NCBI GenBank assembly: GCA_023259675.1
Contig: JALRGT010000011.1
Span: 1 to 64,000, forward strand
Reading direction: 5' to 3'
Length of the DNA: 64,000 nucleotides
Origin: Flavobacterium sp.
GTDB lineage: Bacteria > Bacteroidota > Bacteroidia > Flavobacteriales > Flavobacteriaceae
Shown here: piece by piece, positions 19,745 through 28,404 of the stretch
Layout of the letters: the number at the start of each line of letters is the position of its first letter
Numbering within the stretch: position 1 is the stretch's first letter
Program-made: the position numbers and the translations under genes
Notes under the pieces: generated by a model
The model's input: only the letters and a program-made list of their open reading frames with translations
The model's database searches: none
Told to the model about the DNA's origin: nothing

Positions 19745-21169
19745 ATGATTACTAAAACTAAGTATTTGTATTTGCTACTATTTAGCTGTTCTATCCTGTT
19801 TACATCTTGTAAAGATGCAAAAAAGACAAATGATACAGCTATTTCTGAAGGTGATACAAACTTGCCTAAATTAAAAATTTCTGAAAACCAACGTTATTTT
19901 ATGACCGAAAAAGGCGAACCTTTTTTCTGGCTTGGGGATACAGGTTGGTTGACTTTAGGAAGATTGACTCGCGAAGAAATAGAAACCTATTTTAAAGACC
20001 GAAAAGACAAAGGTTTTAATGTCGTTCAGGTCATGGTTTTGCATTCGTTGAATGTAGAAAATGTGTATAAGGATTTTGCTTTAAAAAATGAAGATGTAGC
20101 GCAACCCATAACAACGGAAGGAAATGATTTTAATAATCCAGAGCAATATGATTATTGGGATCATGTAGATTATGCTTTGGATGTGGCTCAAAAAAATGGA
20201 ATTTACTTGGCAATGGTACCGGTTTGGGGAACCAATGTATCAAAAGGAAATAAAGTCAATAAAGAGCAAGCGCAAAAATACGCACAGTTTTTAGCGGATA
20301 GATATAAAAATAGAACCAATATCATCTGGTTAAACGGTGGTGATACGAAAGGAAATGAGTTTCAAGATATTTGGAATACCATTGGGAACACTATAAAAAA
20401 CAATAATCCTGATCAATTGATGACCTTTCATCCTTATGGTAGAACGGATTCTTCAACGAATTTTCACAACGCAAAATGGTTGGATTTTAATATGTTTCAA
20501 TCGGGACACAAAACCTATGCTCAAGATACGGTAAAAACTTCTTTTAAAGAGGATAATTACAAATATGTCAATCAAGATTATGTTTTAAAACCCATAAAAC
20601 CAACCTTGGATGGAGAACCTTCGTATGAAGGAATTCCACACGGTTTGCACGATACCTTAGAACCAAAATGGAATGCTAATGATGTAAGACGTTATGGATA
20701 TTGGTCTGTATTTGCGGGTGCATCTGGCTACACTTACGGACATAGTGCGGTCATGCAAATGTTTAGAAAGGGCGATAAACCAGCTTATGGAAACAGAGAA
20801 TTGTGGAACAAAGCCATACATGCTCCCGGAGCGGGACAAATGGTATACCTTAAGAAGTTACTGTTAGAATTTCCTTATTTCGAAAGAATTCCAGACCAAT
20901 CTTTAGTTGCGAATCAAGGGGAAAAATACGATTATTTAGCAGCCACTCGAGCTAAAAATTATGCACTTATTTATACTTACAATGGGAAAAAAATAACAGT
21001 AAATATGGGCAAAATAGAAGGAAGTGAAGTCGAGGCTAATTGGTACAATCCAAGAAACGGTGAAACAACTAAAATTGGAACTTTTGCGAATAAAGGAACT
21101 CAAGATTTTCAACCTTCTGGCAAAAATGAAGAGGGTAACGACTGGGTTTTAATTTTAACATCTAAGTAA
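19745..21169 (+). CDS. GH140-type apiosidase (DUF4038 plus C-terminal beta domain), lipoprotein
   Basis: A 474-residue SPII lipoprotein (Cys22 in LFTSCKD). The TIM barrel begins at YFMTEKGEPFFWLGDTGW (about 51-68), typical of DUF4038, and ends with a putative collagen-binding-like beta domain (about 390-474, YNPRNGETTKIG). Candidate catalytic acids are D200 in WLNGGDTKG and E291 in TLDGEPSYEG, matching the Asp/Glu pair of GH140. GH140 was established as the enzyme releasing apiose-linked side chains from the RG-II backbone, so it is the strongest RG-II indicator in the window. It is immediately followed by GH28. Confidence 0.85.
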   Translation: MITKTKYLYLLLFSCSILFTSCKDAKKTNDTAISEGDTNLPKLKISENQRYFMTEKGEPFFWLGDTGWLTLGRLTREEIETYFKDRKDKGFNVVQVMVLHSLNVENVYKDFALKNEDVAQPITTEGNDFNNPEQYDYWDHVDYALDVAQKNGIYLAMVPVWGTNVSKGNKVNKEQAQKYAQFLADRYKNRTNIIWLNGGDTKGNEFQDIWNTIGNTIKNNNPDQLMTFHPYGRTDSSTNFHNAKWLDFNMFQSGHKTYAQDTVKTSFKEDNYKYVNQDYVLKPIKPTLDGEPSYEGIPHGLHDTLEPKWNANDVRRYGYWSVFAGASGYTYGHSAVMQMFRKGDKPAYGNRELWNKAIHAPGAGQMVYLKKLLLEFPYFERIPDQSLVANQGEKYDYLAATRAKNYALIYTYNGKKITVNMGKIEGSEVEANWYNPRNGETTKIGTFANKGTQDFQPSGKNEEGNDWVLILTSK

Positions 21170-21209
21170 TCAAGAACTTGCCGATATCTGCGTGAAAAAT
21201 AACAAGACT

Positions 21210-22784
21210 ATGAAAATCAAAAATATCATAATAATACTCTGCTTCATAACCGGATTGAATACCGCTTTTGCAAACGATGGCTGGTACAACATTCTCAATG
21301 AAGGTGGAAACAATAAGGGGATAAAATGTACCCAAGCCATTCAGAAAGCAATTGAAAAAGCTTCAAAAAATGGAGGAGGAACCATTTTTTTTCCTGCAGG
21401 GGAATACTTAACAGGTGCTTTAAAACTAAAAAGTAATATTACTATTTATTTGGATTCGGGTGCGCTTTTGAAATTTTCTGACAATTTTGATGATTACCTT
21501 CCTTATGTTGAAATGCGCTATGAAGGAATCGTGATGCAAACTTTTTCACCATTATTTTACGCCAAAGATGCAGAGAATATTACTATCAAAGGTCGCGGAG
21601 TAATTGACGGACAGGGAAAAGCCTGGTGGAATGAAGTGTACCGGATTGAAACGGCAAAAGAACCTATCCCATTGACTAAATACCAGACCATGTGGTTGGA
21701 GCAAAACAAAGGCATCGTTTATTCTTCTTATTATCAAAGAACAATTGATAAAAAGTTTTTTAGACCTTCATTTTTTCAATCTTTTAATTGTAAAAATATT
21801 TTAATCGAAGGAGTTACTTTTCAAAACTCTCCTTTTTGGACGATAAATCCTGTTTTTTGTGACAATGTAACCATCACGGGAATCACTATTTTTAATCCTC
21901 ATTCACCTAATACCGACGGAATCAATCCTTCTTCTTGTAAAAATGTTCATATTTCGAATTGCCATATTAGTGTTGGCGATGATTGTATTACCATTAAATC
22001 GGGTAGAGATGAAGATGGTAGAAAATGGGCAACACCTACTGAAAATGTTACCATTACCAATTGTACGATGCTTAGTGGTCATGGAGGTGTGGTCATAGGA
22101 AGTGAAATGTCGGGAGGGATTAAAAAAATTACCATTTCAAATTGTGTTTTTGATGGTACCGACAGAGGAATCCGTATCAAATCGGCGCGTGGACGGGGAG
22201 GTGTGGTAGAAGATATTCGTGTGGATAATATCGTCATGAAAAATATTAAAGAGGAAGCAATTGTGCTGAATCTTTTTTATGATAAAGATACCAAAGCAGA
22301 ACCCGTAACCGAGAAAACGCCTGTTTTCAGGAATATTCACATGAGCAATATTACGGGCTCGAATGTAAATAAAGCGGGAGCCATTTTAGGAATCAGTGAA
22401 ATGCCAGTTCAAAATATTTCCTTTTCAAATATTACTATGGATGCCAAAGAGGGATTTACGGTAAGTACGGCAACAGATGTTGAGTTTCACGATGTAAAAG
22501 TAAATGCCTCAATTGGGTCTTCTTTTAAAATTTCCGATTCAAAAAATCTGATTTTAGATAATGTAGGTTCTTCGACTCCGATCATAGGAATTCCGGTTAT
22601 CAAATTGGATGATGTGTCGAATATAATGATTACGAATAATTTTCCGTTTAATGCCACCGATATTTTTTTGGAAGTAGATGGAAAAGAAACTAAAGCGGTG
22701 TATTTGAAAAATAATGTTTTTAACAATGTCAGCACTGTCGTGAAAAAAGGAAAAGAATTAGATAAAAAAGCTATAATCGAATAG
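21210..22784 (+). CDS. GH28 polygalacturonase-type enzyme
   Basis: About 524 residues from ATG 21210 (an in-frame GTG at 21192 would add six residues before the signal peptide MKIKNIIIILCFI and is less likely). It is a right-handed beta-helix with all four GH28 signatures: PNTDGINP, VGDDCITIKSG, SGHGGVVIGSE and RGIRIKSARGRGG. The three aspartates in the first two motifs are the expected catalytic residues. It hydrolyses alpha-1,4-galacturonosyl or related linkages in pectin; exo action is suggested by the long insertion (about 145-195) but not proven. Located between GH140 and GH43-like genes. Confidence 0.93.
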   Translation: MKIKNIIIILCFITGLNTAFANDGWYNILNEGGNNKGIKCTQAIQKAIEKASKNGGGTIFFPAGEYLTGALKLKSNITIYLDSGALLKFSDNFDDYLPYVEMRYEGIVMQTFSPLFYAKDAENITIKGRGVIDGQGKAWWNEVYRIETAKEPIPLTKYQTMWLEQNKGIVYSSYYQRTIDKKFFRPSFFQSFNCKNILIEGVTFQNSPFWTINPVFCDNVTITGITIFNPHSPNTDGINPSSCKNVHISNCHISVGDDCITIKSGRDEDGRKWATPTENVTITNCTMLSGHGGVVIGSEMSGGIKKITISNCVFDGTDRGIRIKSARGRGGVVEDIRVDNIVMKNIKEEAIVLNLFYDKDTKAEPVTEKTPVFRNIHMSNITGSNVNKAGAILGISEMPVQNISFSNITMDAKEGFTVSTATDVEFHDVKVNASIGSSFKISDSKNLILDNVGSSTPIIGIPVIKLDDVSNIMITNNFPFNATDIFLEVDGKETKAVYLKNNVFNNVSTVVKKGKELDKKAIIE

Positions 22785-22805
22785 CATATATATAGTACAC
22801 CATTT

Positions 22806-23735
22806 ATGAAAAAAATCATATTCATTATTGCGATTGCATATTGTGCTGTAAGTTGTTCCGGTTCAAAGGATGTATACTTATTTACTTCTTTCAGAGAGCC
22901 AGCTACTGACGGTTTACGTTTGGCATATAGTGAGGATGGATACCAATGGAAAGACTTAAAAAACATTTTTTTAAAACCTGAAATTGGATTCAGTGAGACT
23001 AAAATCATGCGGGATCCATCCATCGTAAGAGGGAAAGATGGAATTTACCATTTGGTTTGGACTACGGATTGGAAAGGCGGAAATGGTTTTGGGTATGCCA
23101 GTTCCAAAGATTTGATTCATTGGTCAAAACAAGAATATATTCCGGTAATGAAAAAAGAATCCGAAGTGGTAAACGTTTGGGCTCCCGAAATTTTTTACGA
23201 TGATGAGCAAGATCGATATATTATCATTTGGGCTTCGACCATTCCGTTTCGATACGAAAAAGGACAGGAAGAGGAAAAGAACAATCACCGCATGTATTAC
23301 GTGACGACAAAGGATTTCAAAACTTTTTCGGAAACCAAATTGTTTTATGAGCCTGGTTTTAGTGTTATTGATTGCGTGATTGTAAAACGTGCCAAAGATG
23401 ATTATGTTTTGGTATTAAAAGACAATACGCGACCGAACCGCAACATCAAAGTGGCTTTTGGGAAATCTCCTCTTGGGCCTTTTGATAAAAGTTCGGAACC
23501 TTTTACCGATTTTTTATCGGAAGGACCAGCAGTTTTAAAGAAGAACAACAATTGGTTGATTTATTATGACAATTACGGAGCGAAGAATTATAAAGCAGCT
23601 AAAACTTCCGACTTTATCTATTTTGAAGATATAAGCTCGCAAATAAAACTTCCGGAAGGTCACAAGCATGGTACAATTAGCAAAGTTTCTAAGAAAGTTT
23701 TAAAAGGATTAATTGAAAAAGAAAAACAGGAATAA
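22806..23735 (+). CDS. GH43-like five-bladed propeller lipoprotein
   Basis: A 309-residue lipoprotein (AVSCSGS lipobox, Cys18). Single-domain five-bladed propeller features are visible: MRDPSIVRGKDGIYHLVWT (candidate base Asp), VNVWAPEIFYDDEQDRYIIIWAS, FSVIDCVIVK and FLSEGPAVLKKNNNWLIYYD (the SEGP glutamate is the candidate acid). This pattern fits GH43 without a second beta-sandwich domain. Expected activity is removal of alpha-L-arabinose or a beta-linked sugar from pectin side chains; subfamily not resolved. It is 21 bp after GH28 and 2 bp before the next gene. Confidence 0.82.
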   Translation: MKKIIFIIAIAYCAVSCSGSKDVYLFTSFREPATDGLRLAYSEDGYQWKDLKNIFLKPEIGFSETKIMRDPSIVRGKDGIYHLVWTTDWKGGNGFGYASSKDLIHWSKQEYIPVMKKESEVVNVWAPEIFYDDEQDRYIIIWASTIPFRYEKGQEEEKNNHRMYYVTTKDFKTFSETKLFYEPGFSVIDCVIVKRAKDDYVLVLKDNTRPNRNIKVAFGKSPLGPFDKSSEPFTDFLSEGPAVLKKNNNWLIYYDNYGAKNYKAAKTSDFIYFEDISSQIKLPEGHKHGTISKVSKKVLKGLIEKEKQE

Positions 23736-23737
23736 AA

Positions 23738-25609
23738 ATGGTATTAAATAAAATAAAACAAAGTATTCTAACTTTAACAATGGTCTTTTTAACTTTTGGG
23801 ACTGTGTTTTCAGTAGCAGCGCAACAGGACACCATTCGTTATATAGGTAAAACACTTTCCAACGTAGATTACCATCACGGGCAATTGAGTCCAGCTGTCG
23901 GAGTACATGCCACACAAGTGATGCGTGCCAGCCGAGAACATTCCGAAAAAGCAGATGGTTTTGGTTGGACTTATAACCATCAACCCATGATGGCGTATTG
24001 GAATAATACGTTCTATTTGCATTATTTGAGCGATCCTTCAGGGGAGCACATTCCACCAAGCCAAACTTTTTATATGACTTCAAAAGATGGCGTAAATTGG
24101 ACAAAACCAAAAGTAATTTTTCCAATTTATCCTATTCCTGATGGATTCAAAAAAGAAGGAGTAGATGGAGTAGCCAAAAATCTAGATGCCGTAATGCATC
24201 AGCGTATGGGGTTTTATGTTTCATCTGATAATAGATTACTTGCTTTAGGTTATTACGGAGTAGCATTAGATAAAAAAGACGACCCAAACGACGGAAAAGG
24301 AATCGGTCGTGTGGTGCGAGAAATTTATAAAGACGGTAGTTTTGGTCCAATTTATTTTATTAGATACAACAAAAACGGAAATCCGTTGCCAACAACATTT
24401 CCATTTTATAAAAAAAGCAAAGACAAGAAATTTATCAAAGCTTGTGATGAGTTATTGTCAAAACCTTTGCAAATGCAACAGTGGGTGGAAGAAGCAGACC
24501 GAAACGATGCTTTAATTCCATTAAAGAAACAATTAAAAGCCTTCAATTATTATCATTTACCAAACGGAAACGTTGTAGGTTTATGGAAACATGCTCTAAC
24601 ATCAATTAGTAGAGACGAAGGGAAAACTTGGGAATACAATCCCTTGAGAGCACCAGGTTTTGTTAACAGCAATGCTAAAATTTGGGGACAAAAAACATCG
24701 GATAACAGTTATGCGACAGTGTATAATCCGTCTGAATACCGTTGGCCATTAGCCATTTCGACCAGTGATGATGGTTTAAATTATAAAGATTTATTATTGG
24801 TTCACGGCGAAATCAGTCCGATGCGTTACGGTGGAAATTACAAATCGGCTGGACCACAATATGTCCGCGGAATTCAGGAAAATAATGGCACACCTCCCGA
24901 TGGCAAACTTTGGGTGAGTTATAGCGTGAATAAAGAAGATATTTGGGTAGCTTCGATTCCGGTTCCGGTAACCAGCGAAGTCAAAGAAAATGCCAATGAT
25001 GTTTTCAATGATTTGCCAAATGGTGATGAATTAAAACTATGGAATACCTACGATTTGTCTTGGGCTTCCGCCAAAATAGAAAGGAAGCCTAATGGAACAA
25101 AATGGCTGACATTACGTGACCAAGATGCTTTTGATTATTCCCGTGCCGAACGCGTGATTCCTTTTGCCCAAAAAATGGAAGCGACTTTCACGGTAAAACC
25201 AGAGCAAAATAATCACGGATTGTTACAAGTTGAATTCCAAAATCAACAAGGACTACCAGCCATTCGATTGGTTTTTGATTCGGATGGAGAAATAAAAGTA
25301 AAACACGGCGCCCGTTTTGGAGGTCTTGGTAAATATGAAACAGGAAAGGAATATACAATTACCGTGAAACTTGATGTGACTTCCCGTTCGTACACCGTAA
25401 AAGTGAATAACGGCAAAGAAACGAACAAAATATTCTATGAGCCAGTAGATGGAATTTCGCGAATTATGTTCCGCACTGGCGAGCAACGTCATACTCCAAA
25501 TGCTGATACAGAACCCGACACACCGGATTATGTTGATTTGCCAAATACAGGAGTGGAAATCCCGGAAGCAGTGTTTAATATTCAATCATTGGTAACTAAA
25601 AAATTATAA
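23738..25609 (+). CDS. Secreted beta-propeller protein with C-terminal jelly-roll domain
   Basis: A 623-residue exported protein (signal peptide about 1-29, ending SVAAQ). Residues about 35-410 look like a sialidase-type (BNR) beta-propeller with repeated TSKDGVNW, SRDEGKTWEY and TSDDGLNY Asp-box-like motifs and a conserved HHGQLSPAVGVHATQV segment near the N-terminus. Residues about 430-605 look like a LamG/jelly-roll module. The fold resembles the rhamnosidase family GH145 and related propeller lyases acting on terminal rhamnose-glucuronate, but assignment to a family is not secure. It sits 2 bp after the GH43-like gene and directly before GH78. Confidence 0.7.
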   Translation: MVLNKIKQSILTLTMVFLTFGTVFSVAAQQDTIRYIGKTLSNVDYHHGQLSPAVGVHATQVMRASREHSEKADGFGWTYNHQPMMAYWNNTFYLHYLSDPSGEHIPPSQTFYMTSKDGVNWTKPKVIFPIYPIPDGFKKEGVDGVAKNLDAVMHQRMGFYVSSDNRLLALGYYGVALDKKDDPNDGKGIGRVVREIYKDGSFGPIYFIRYNKNGNPLPTTFPFYKKSKDKKFIKACDELLSKPLQMQQWVEEADRNDALIPLKKQLKAFNYYHLPNGNVVGLWKHALTSISRDEGKTWEYNPLRAPGFVNSNAKIWGQKTSDNSYATVYNPSEYRWPLAISTSDDGLNYKDLLLVHGEISPMRYGGNYKSAGPQYVRGIQENNGTPPDGKLWVSYSVNKEDIWVASIPVPVTSEVKENANDVFNDLPNGDELKLWNTYDLSWASAKIERKPNGTKWLTLRDQDAFDYSRAERVIPFAQKMEATFTVKPEQNNHGLLQVEFQNQQGLPAIRLVFDSDGEIKVKHGARFGGLGKYETGKEYTITVKLDVTSRSYTVKVNNGKETNKIFYEPVDGISRIMFRTGEQRHTPNADTEPDTPDYVDLPNTGVEIPEAVFNIQSLVTKKL

Positions 25610-25610
25610 T

Positions 25611-28400
25611 TTGAAGTCTTTCAAAAACATATTATTTCTCCTTTGTCTTTTGGCGACTTTTACTTCTAATGGACAAATTACTGCCGAGCATTTAAGGTGC
25701 GAAATGGTCGAAAATACGTTGGCCGTTAGTCAAAGTCAACCGCGATTGAGTTGGCAATTGGTTTCTACAGCATCGAATGTGTCGCAATCGGCTTATCAAA
25801 TTTTGGTGTCTTCATCCGAGAAAAAATTACAGAACAATGAAGCTGATGTTTGGGATAGTGGAAAAGTAATTTCGAATAAAAATCTTCAAATACCTTACAA
25901 CGGAGCTTCTTTAAAGAACGAAACCAAATACTTCTGGAAAGTCAAAGTTTGGAATCAAGACAACAAAGTTTCTAATTGGAGCAAACCAGCTTTTTTCAGA
26001 ATCTCGCCTGCCGAATCCGGCTTGAATCCCACTTGGATTGGTGCCATTACCAAAGCCGACAGCCATTTGCCGGAAGGCAGAAATTACCACACGGCCACTT
26101 TCAAAAGAGCGAAAAAAGATTCCATAATCAATGCTTCCGATTCGTTGTCACGAAGAAGTATTATGCTTCGAAAATCATTTGAAGTCAAAAAGCAAATCAA
26201 GGAAGCGGTCGTTTATATTTCGGGTTTGGGACATTATGAATTAACGATTAATGGCAGGAAAATCGGCAACAGCGAGTTTGCACCTTTGTGGACAGATTAC
26301 GATAAAACAGTCAATTACAACACTTATGAATTATCGGATGAGGAATTGCAAAATGGAGAAAATGTAATTGGAGTTTTGCTGGGGAACGGAATGTACAACA
26401 CCTTGGCCGAACGTTATTCGAAATTCTACATGAGTTTTGGTCCACCGACTTTGTTTTTCAAAATGAAAGTGGTTTACAAAGATGGTTCTGAAGACATTAT
26501 AAAATCGGATGAAACTTGGAAATACAGTAAAAGTCCGATTACCTACAACAGTATTTTTGGAGGAGAAGATTACAATGCCAATTTGGAACAAAAAGGCTGG
26601 AACAGTAAAGGATTTAATGACTTGAATTGGAAAAAAGTGGTCGTTCAAGAAGCGCCAAAAGGCATTTTGAGACCACAGACTACCACACCAATTACAATCC
26701 AAAAACAATATGATGTCAAGGAAGTAAAAGAAATTAAGCAAAACACTTTTGTTTTCAATATGGGACAGAATCTTTCGGGATTCACCACCATAAAAGTCAA
26801 AGGGAAAAAGGGTCAAACGGTTCGTGTATGGGTTGGTGAAAGCTTGAACGATGACGGAACTGTTGGGCAGGGAAAAACCGGTAAACCGTATTATTACGAT
26901 TATACATTGAAAGGCGAAAGCATTGAAGAATGGCAGCCAAAATTCAGTTATTACGGTTTCCAATATGTTCAGATTGAAAATATTAATTACAAAGAAACCA
27001 AGAATGAAAATCTGCCGACGCTTGTAGATTTAAAATCAAATTTCATTTACAATTCGGCTGGTGAAGCAGGAACTTTTGAATGTTCGAATGACATTTTCAA
27101 CAAAACGCACTTGCTGATTAATAATGCCATAAAAAGTAATTTTCAGAGTGTTTTTACCGATTGTCCGCAGCGCGAAAAATTGGGTTGGATAGAGGAAATT
27201 CACTTAAACGGACCAGGATTACTATTCAATTATAATCTGGAAAGTTACATTCCTGCCACAATGCAAAACATTGCTGATGCACAAAGAGACAACGGTATGA
27301 TTCCAACCATTGCACCAGAATATGTGGTTTTTGGAGGAGATTTCACCGATTCACCGGAATGGGGTGTGACCGGTATAATTTTGCCTTGGATGTATTACGA
27401 GCAGTATGGGGATGCTTCCCTAATCGAAAAATATTATCCCGTGATGAAAAGATATGTGGATTATTTAGGAACCAAAGCCACCAATCATATTGTTTCGCAC
27501 GGATTAGGCGATTGGTACGATTACGGAACACACGCAGCAGGCTATTCGAAAAACAGTCCGATTGCACTTTCGGCAACTTCTCATTATTTTTATGGAGCCA
27601 ATTTGGTAGCCAAAGCCGCTAAATTGTTGAACAAAACGGAAGATATTGCCAAATATGAGACTTTGACTGCTGATATTAAGACGGCTTTCAACAACGAATT
27701 TTTCAACAAGAAAACCAAACAATACGGAACCAGCAGCCAGTTCAGTAATGCCGTTCCCGTTTTTATGGATATTGTGGAACCGCAATACAAACAAGCGGTG
27801 ATGGATAATTTATTGAAAGACATCAAAGCAAAAGGCGACCGATTGACAACGGGTGATGTTGGAAACCGTTATTTGTTTCAGGCGTTAGCTCTAAATGGCG
27901 AAAACGAAACGATGTACAAAATGAACAATCATTACGATGCGCCGGGTTATGGTTTCCAGATAAAATTTGGTTTGACCACATTGACCGAACAATGGGATCC
28001 GCGCAAAGGAAATTCATGGAATCACTTTATGATGGGGCAAATTGAAGAATGGTTTTACCAAAGCTTAGCCGGAATTGTCCCTGATGAAGCGAATCCTGGT
28101 TTCAAACATTTCTTTATTCAACCTGAAATCGTGGGAGATATGACATTTGTCAAAGCAAGCTATCAATCGGTTTATGGTAAAATAGTTTCGGAATGGGAGA
28201 AGAAAGAGGATACAACAAATTTTGACATTGTAATTCCTGCCAATACATCGGCAACAGTTGTTCTACCGGTAAATAGTAAAGTTAAAATTACCGTAAATGG
28301 TAAAAAAATGAAACAATTTGACTTGGATAAAAAAACAGGAAGACCCACATTCAAATTGGGTTCTGGAAGTTATACTATTCAGAGTTCTTTAGAAAACTAA
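25611..28400 (+). CDS. GH78 alpha-L-rhamnosidase (first of two)
   Basis: A 929-residue exported enzyme starting at TTG 25611, one base after the previous stop; the signal peptide (MKSFKNILFLLCLLATFTSNGQ) begins right at this codon, which supports the non-ATG start. N-terminal Ig-like and beta-sandwich domains (LRCEMVENTLAVSQSQPRLSWQL; YHATFKRAKKDSI) precede the GH78 (alpha/alpha)6 barrel with DCPQREKLGWIEE and the GVTGIILPWMYYEQYGD segment, and a C-terminal beta domain (FKHFFIQP). It removes alpha-L-rhamnose from pectin side chains or backbones. A second, divergent GH78 is encoded at 34142. Confidence 0.93.
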   Translation: MKSFKNILFLLCLLATFTSNGQITAEHLRCEMVENTLAVSQSQPRLSWQLVSTASNVSQSAYQILVSSSEKKLQNNEADVWDSGKVISNKNLQIPYNGASLKNETKYFWKVKVWNQDNKVSNWSKPAFFRISPAESGLNPTWIGAITKADSHLPEGRNYHTATFKRAKKDSIINASDSLSRRSIMLRKSFEVKKQIKEAVVYISGLGHYELTINGRKIGNSEFAPLWTDYDKTVNYNTYELSDEELQNGENVIGVLLGNGMYNTLAERYSKFYMSFGPPTLFFKMKVVYKDGSEDIIKSDETWKYSKSPITYNSIFGGEDYNANLEQKGWNSKGFNDLNWKKVVVQEAPKGILRPQTTTPITIQKQYDVKEVKEIKQNTFVFNMGQNLSGFTTIKVKGKKGQTVRVWVGESLNDDGTVGQGKTGKPYYYDYTLKGESIEEWQPKFSYYGFQYVQIENINYKETKNENLPTLVDLKSNFIYNSAGEAGTFECSNDIFNKTHLLINNAIKSNFQSVFTDCPQREKLGWIEEIHLNGPGLLFNYNLESYIPATMQNIADAQRDNGMIPTIAPEYVVFGGDFTDSPEWGVTGIILPWMYYEQYGDASLIEKYYPVMKRYVDYLGTKATNHIVSHGLGDWYDYGTHAAGYSKNSPIALSATSHYFYGANLVAKAAKLLNKTEDIAKYETLTADIKTAFNNEFFNKKTKQYGTSSQFSNAVPVFMDIVEPQYKQAVMDNLLKDIKAKGDRLTTGDVGNRYLFQALALNGENETMYKMNNHYDAPGYGFQIKFGLTTLTEQWDPRKGNSWNHFMMGQIEEWFYQSLAGIVPDEANPGFKHFFIQPEIVGDMTFVKASYQSVYGKIVSEWEKKEDTTNFDIVIPANTSATVVLPVNSKVKITVNGKKMKQFDLDKKTGRPTFKLGSGSYTIQSSLEN

Positions 28401-28404
28401 CAAA

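Noticed and set aside
22487..23023. 178-residue minus-strand open frame
   Set aside because: It lies entirely opposite GH28 and the GH43-like gene, whose family motifs are certain. The translation has no recognisable motif.
26331..26963. 210-residue minus-strand open frame
   Set aside because: Antisense to GH78, with low-complexity Phe/Asn-rich composition typical of shadow frames.
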